Of a DNA stretch of 24,621 nt, positions 20,586 through 24,621 are shown one piece after another. The stretch comes from Candidatus Iainarchaeum sp. (GTDB lineage: Archaea > Iainarchaeota > Iainarchaeia > Iainarchaeales > GCA-2688035). The position numbers and the translations under genes are program-made. Every line of letters starts with the position of its first letter. The stretch's first letter is position 1. The notes beneath the pieces were generated by a model. That model did no database searches, had not been told where the DNA came from, and saw only the letters and a list, made by a program, of their open reading frames with translations. The stretch spans positions 1 through 24,621 of the forward strand of contig JAFCFG010000002.1 of NCBI GenBank assembly GCA_017608725.1, in the 5' to 3' direction.

Positions 20586-22367
20586 ATGCGCAAAGACCTG
20601 TTGCAACTGCAGCCGAAGAAAAAATTTCCAACTGCCCTGCATATGGCACAGTTGCACTATCACCTAGTGCCGGCTGGCGTCAGGGCAGTAATAGAGAATA
20701 CCATTGACTCCATTCTCTCCTTCGGGAAGAATAGGAAAATCAAGGTATTTGTCCTTGCATCAGCCTGGGCTGCCCCAAAACCAGAGAACCTAAAAATCAA
20801 CAGGGATTTCAAAAAAGTAAGAAACGTTGAAATCAAAATAGTTGACATCCCCGAACTTGACTACGATTTGAAAAAGTATAAGAGCAAGGAAGCGTTTTTG
20901 GATGAAGCAAACGAGTTGAAGGAGAAAATAGTGAAAAAACTGCCATTGGAGAAATGCTCACCAAAAAACCCCTTTATTCTGCACTGCCACGGGCTACCTT
21001 TGGGCAAGAACCCAAAGCTGTCTGCTGCAATAAAGCTTCTTGCAGAGGACTGTGTAAAATTGAAAACACCGCTCTGGATTCTGGACCAAGTCCATGACTT
21101 CGCTGAGAACGGCAGGCCGGAAATGTTAAGGAATTTGCAGTACTGCACCGGCAGAAGGGATGAGAAATTCGCAGCAGAGGTAATGTACCCAAACAGCAGA
21201 AACGTTTTCTACGCAACGATTAACAGCAGGGACGCAGAAAATTTGAGATTGGCTGGCATAAATGAGAAAAGAATTTTTTTCCTGCCAAACAGCATTGACA
21301 CAGAATTCTTTTCAAAGAAGGCAATTACAACAAAAAAGAGATTCAGAAAACAGCTGATCGAGGCAATTGAACAATACAGCATTAAGAACCACTATTTCTT
21401 TGACCCAAGAAGGAAAATCCTGGTAAGCCCGCTGAAGTGCATGAGGAGAAAGAACAACGCAGAGAGCATTCTGCTGCTTAAGGCATTGAATTACTTGAAT
21501 GACAAGTTTCAATTGGTGATTACGCTTGAAGCACACAGTGGGCCTGACGTAAAGTATGCTGAAAAGATAAAAAAGTTTGTAAGACAACAGGGGCTTCCAG
21601 TTGTGATAGGGGTTGGTGCTGAAGTAATAAGTGGTTCAGAGGAAAGGGTGGAAGTTAGGGGAAAGGTAAGGAAATTCAGCATAGTTGACTTGTTTGCAGT
21701 AAGCAAGGCTGTTTTAACCAGCTCAATGCTTGAGGGCTTTGGCTTTGCATTCCACGAGGGCTGGGTAACCGGCAAGCCAGTGATTGGCAGAAAGATCCCA
21801 TATGTCTGCAGGGACTTCGAGAAGAACGGGCTGAAGCTAGGGCACATGTACAAAAAGCTTTTTGTTGATGTAAGCTGGATTAGAAACAGTGAGGAAAGGC
21901 TGTTCAAAATCTTCTTCCATGGCGTGAACAAGCTGAGGAAAAAGCAGGGTATGCCCTTGCTTTTGAAGAAAAGGGTTCTGAAAGATATGAGAAAAACCAA
22001 GTACTACAAGGTAAAGGGCTGCAAGTGCATTGACTTCAAGGAACTAAGCTTGGAAATGCAACTGGAAGCGATTAAAACAATCTTCAAGGACAGGGAAAAG
22101 ACAAAGAAATTCCTTGCATTGAACCCAAGCATTGGAAGAATGGCGAAAATAGCGGAGAAAAAGCCAGTTGAGCTTGTAAGGCACAACAGAAAAGTGATAA
22201 TGGCAAAATACAGCCTTAGGGCAAAGGCAAAAAGGCTTTGGCACATTTACGCAATTGGGACAGAAAACTACCTGAAGCCAGTGAAAAAGAACAGGATTGG
22301 AAACAGGAAAGTGTTGAACAAATACCTTGACTTGGATTACATCCACCCGCTGATAATGGGGCAATAG
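20586..22367 (+). CDS. GT-B (GT4-like) glycosyltransferase, large
   Basis: A 593-aa retaining glycosyltransferase of unknown acceptor. Blocks seen are LHYHLVPAGVRAVIEN (residues 23-38), ILHCHGLPLG (131-140), DQVHDFAENGRPEMLRN (167-183), FYATINSRDAENL (208-220), FLPNSIDTEFF (232-242), SPLKCMRRKN (281-290) with the basic donor-phosphate residues, and E383-GFGFAFH-E391, the GT4 EX7E motif, followed by TGKPVIGRKIPYV. The C-terminal 150 residues are basic and helical and extend beyond the usual core (typical GT4 is 350-450 aa). The combination recalls bacterial glycosyltransferases found beside HAD hydrolases. The next gene is a HAD hydrolase 10 bp away, then a glycerate kinase. Confidence 0.85.
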   Translation: MRKDLLQLQPKKKFPTALHMAQLHYHLVPAGVRAVIENTIDSILSFGKNRKIKVFVLASAWAAPKPENLKINRDFKKVRNVEIKIVDIPELDYDLKKYKSKEAFLDEANELKEKIVKKLPLEKCSPKNPFILHCHGLPLGKNPKLSAAIKLLAEDCVKLKTPLWILDQVHDFAENGRPEMLRNLQYCTGRRDEKFAAEVMYPNSRNVFYATINSRDAENLRLAGINEKRIFFLPNSIDTEFFSKKAITTKKRFRKQLIEAIEQYSIKNHYFFDPRRKILVSPLKCMRRKNNAESILLLKALNYLNDKFQLVITLEAHSGPDVKYAEKIKKFVRQQGLPVVIGVGAEVISGSEERVEVRGKVRKFSIVDLFAVSKAVLTSSMLEGFGFAFHEGWVTGKPVIGRKIPYVCRDFEKNGLKLGHMYKKLFVDVSWIRNSEERLFKIFFHGVNKLRKKQGMPLLLKKRVLKDMRKTKYYKVKGCKCIDFKELSLEMQLEAIKTIFKDREKTKKFLALNPSIGRMAKIAEKKPVELVRHNRKVIMAKYSLRAKAKRLWHIYAIGTENYLKPVKKNRIGNRKVLNKYLDLDYIHPLIMGQ

Positions 22368-22377
22368 GGTCATAAAA

Positions 22378-23319
22378 ATGGAGAAAGAAATAATTGCCTT
22401 TGCGAAAAAAACAAGGAAGAGGTTTCCCCCGCCAAAGAGAGCCAGAAAACCGGCACTGAAAGAAAAGCTTACAAAATTGCCTGGCACAAAATTAATATTG
22501 GTAGACCTTTACGGCACTGTCTTTGTTGCAAACCAGCACTCAAAAAGCAAGCAATTCAAAAGACTGCGATTGAAGGGCTTCAGGGAAACCATAAAGGAAT
22601 TCGGCTTAAAGCATTGCCTTAAAAAACTAAATTCAAGGAAAAGGCCTGCTATCCTGCTTGAAGAAATGTTTTTTACTGAAATATTGAAAGAGCACGAAAG
22701 GAAAAGGGCAAAAGGGGCAATAAGCCCTGAAGTAAGGGCAGAAAAAATCTGGGAAAGGCTTTTGAAAAAATTGTTTAAACAATGCGGGAAACCCCTGCCA
22801 AAAAACCTGCCCCTCATTGCACTGAAGGCCTCCTACCTAAGCAGCTGGATTAGGGAACCATGCGCAATTTACAAAGGCTTTCTAAAAACTGTCCTGCAAT
22901 TGAAGAAAAAAGGGATAAAAGCGGGAATTGCTAGCAATTCCCAGCTCTATTCAAAAATAAGCCTTGATTTAGGGCTAAGGGAGAACAGCAGGGGAATGGT
23001 GCGGAAATGGCAGCAGCTGTTTGAGCCAGGCTTCAGCGCATTCAGCTTTGAGATTGGAGAAAGCAAGCCAAGCAAAAAGCTTTTTGAAAAAATCCTGAAA
23101 AATGCAAAAAAGCAGGGGATTAAAAGAAACGAAATTGCTTTCATCGGAAATGACTTGTACAAGGACATTGCCGTCGGAAAAGAGCAGGGTTTCAAAACAA
23201 TTCTGTTTGCAGGCGACACAAAAAGCCTGCGGCTGCGAAAAGGAGACAAAGGAGTTAAGGGAACAAAGCCTGACGCAATAATAACAGAGTGGCGGCAGCT
23301 TCTGGAAGTGGTTGGGTGA
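22378..23319 (+). CDS. HAD-superfamily hydrolase with DLYGT motif
   Basis: A 313-aa haloacid-dehalogenase-superfamily protein. Motif I is VDLYGTV (Asp43; Tyr45 stands where phosphatases usually have the second Asp), motif II IASNS (184-188), motif III Lys230 in ESKPSK, and motif IV GNDLYKD (257-263). A helical cap lies between motif I and motif II (about 60-165). The basic N-terminal 30 residues precede the core. The Tyr at motif I recalls dehalogenase-type members; phosphatase activity is possible but less certain. It lies between a glycosyltransferase and glycerate kinase, so removing phosphate from a glycosyl-phosphoglycerate is a tempting but unproven role. Confidence 0.85.
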   Translation: MEKEIIAFAKKTRKRFPPPKRARKPALKEKLTKLPGTKLILVDLYGTVFVANQHSKSKQFKRLRLKGFRETIKEFGLKHCLKKLNSRKRPAILLEEMFFTEILKEHERKRAKGAISPEVRAEKIWERLLKKLFKQCGKPLPKNLPLIALKASYLSSWIREPCAIYKGFLKTVLQLKKKGIKAGIASNSQLYSKISLDLGLRENSRGMVRKWQQLFEPGFSAFSFEIGESKPSKKLFEKILKNAKKQGIKRNEIAFIGNDLYKDIAVGKEQGFKTILFAGDTKSLRLRKGDKGVKGTKPDAIITEWRQLLEVVG

Positions 23320-24621
23320 ATGATTCTAAAAAACAAAAAATTCTTAATTGGAAATTCCTCTTTTCCAAAACAGGCTGCAAAGGCACTGCAAATAGTTGAA
23401 GCAGGCATTCAGGCAGTTGAAGTCAAGAAAGCAATAAAAAAGGCAAAGCTGCCCAAGCTGGCAGGGTTTGAGAATGTTTACGCTATTGGCTTTGGAAAGG
23501 CCTCGGCTGCAATGGCTGAAGCACTTGAAAAAAGGGCTGGGAAAAGGATTGCAACTGGGGCAGTTGTCAGCGTGAGAAAAGCGAAAACAAAAAGAATTCA
23601 GCCCTTTATTGGAACACACCCTTTCCCCTCAAAGAAGAACGTTGACGCAGCAAAGAAAATCCTTGCAATTGCGGAAAAGGCAGGGAGCAATGACCTGGTT
23701 ATTGCACTTGTAAGTGGTGGAGGCTCAGCATTGCTTGCACTGCCAGCAAAACCAGTGTGCATTAGAGCACTGAAGAAAACAAATGAGCTGCTGATTAAAT
23801 CAAAGGCGACGATAAATGAAATAAACTGTGTTAGAAAGCATTTGAGTGGGATAAAGGGCGGCCTTCTTGCAAAGGCAGCTTACCCTGCAAGCCTGCATGC
23901 ATTGATTGTTTCAGATGTGGTTGGAGATGACCTGCAAACAATTGCATCAGGCCCAACCACTGGGGACAAAAGCACGTTCAGGCAAGCGGTTGCAGTGTTG
24001 AAAAAGCACAGGATTTGGAGAAAGGTTCCAAGCAATGCAAGGCAAAGGCTTGCCAACGGAGCAAATGGCTTGGTGCCTGAAACACCAAAGCCAAATGACA
24101 GAATTTTCAAAAAAGTAAGGAACATTATTTTGTTGAACAACGTTGTTGCGTTGAAGGCAATGCAGAAAAAGGCGAAAAAGCTTGGATTTAATTCAGTAAT
24201 TTATAGTAGCACAGTGCAGGGGGAAGCGAAAAAGGTTGGAAAAAAGCTGGTGAGAATTGCTGCTAAAAAGAAAAAGCCTGTTGCCCTGCTTGCTGCTGGG
24301 GAAACCACAGTAAAGGTTATTGGAAGGGGCAAGGGGGGCAGAAACCAGGAAATGGTTCTTGGTTGCTTGCCTGAATTGGAGAAATTGGGGAAGGGAATTT
24401 TTGTTTCTATTGGCACTGATGGGATTGACGGAAAAAGCAGGGCTGCTGGGGCAATTGCTGATTCCCCACATTGCAAAAGGCAATTAAGAAAAAACTGGAT
24501 TGGAAAGAATTCTTACAGCGAAATGATTCAAACAGCTTCTTCAAAAAAATTAAAGGAGAAATCGTTACAGGCCCAACTGGAACAAATGTGATGGACCTGC
24601 AATTAGTGCTGGGCTGGCGCT
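23320..24621 (+). CDS. Glycerate 2-kinase (GckA/MOFRL type), frameshifted, runs off right edge
   Basis: Phosphorylates glycerate to 2-phosphoglycerate. The gene starts at the ATG directly after the HAD stop. Visible family blocks are GFGKAS (57-62), VSGGGSAL (131-138), NCVRKHLS-IKGG (169-181), SDVVGDDLQTIASGPT (198-213), GRGKGGRNQEM near 337 and GTDGIDG. The open frame goes to 24591, but beyond the CCCC at 24464-24467 it no longer matches the family. The other frame restores PTLQKAIKK, FLQRNDSNSFFKK and GEIVTGPTGTNVMDL up to the window end. One missing C explains this, so the true product would be a complete MOFRL-type kinase continuing past 24621. Assembly error or genuine inactivation cannot be told apart here. 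Confidence 0.85.

Overview
The window is archaeal chromosomal DNA, probably from a DPANN-type lineage. The domain call rests on several things: GatD and GatE (the archaea-only Glu-tRNA(Gln) amidotransferase), two tRNA-Pro genes whose anticodon-loop introns can fold into bulge-helix-bulge splice sites, an archaeal ATP-dependent DNA ligase, an archaeal prolyl-tRNA synthetase, a diphthamide-synthesis enzyme, and AT-rich TATA elements about 25-35 bp from start codons. The finer placement is a guess from gene content and style.

Layout. 1-4947 is a minus-strand block: proS (cut by the left edge), gpgS (glucosyl-3-phosphoglycerate synthase), tRNA-Pro(GGG), a methyltransferase-like protein, tRNA-Pro(TGG) with a long polypurine intron, and a GT4 glycosyltransferase resembling mannosylglucosylglycerate synthases. 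5242-6906 is a plus-strand run: an 88-aa protein behind a hairpin-rich leader, two small membrane proteins each broken by an apparent one-base deletion, and rubrerythrin. 6944-10468 holds a four-helix membrane protein divergent from DNA ligase, followed by two membrane or secreted proteins. 10473-12066 is a minus-strand dph6-fba pair. A 290-bp intergenic region follows with a candidate small RNA, then an Lrp/AsnC regulator and gatD. 14173-17366 holds a Na/Pi transporter with a PhoU tail, two flavin proteins and a methyltransferase C-terminal remnant. 17415-24621 is a plus-strand run: gatE, a bifunctional phosphoglucose/phosphomannose isomerase, a 78-bp-period hairpin duplication, and a tight trio of glycosyltransferase, HAD hydrolase and glycerate 2-kinase. 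The kinase is frameshifted near its 3' end and runs off the right edge.

How the genes fit together. ProS and two proline tRNAs form a proline-decoding cluster, and gatD/gatE supply Gln-tRNA. Fba, Pgi/Pmi and glycerate kinase are central sugar enzymes that connect to 3-phosphoglycerate and hexose phosphates, the precursors of glucosylglycerate-type solutes. GpgS, the GT4 enzyme and the GT-HAD-glycerate kinase trio suggest that this archaeon makes and perhaps recycles a glyceric-acid-linked sugar. This is inferred from family resemblance and gene proximity. Three apparent one-base losses, all in or beside short same-base runs, suggest either assembly indels or decay.
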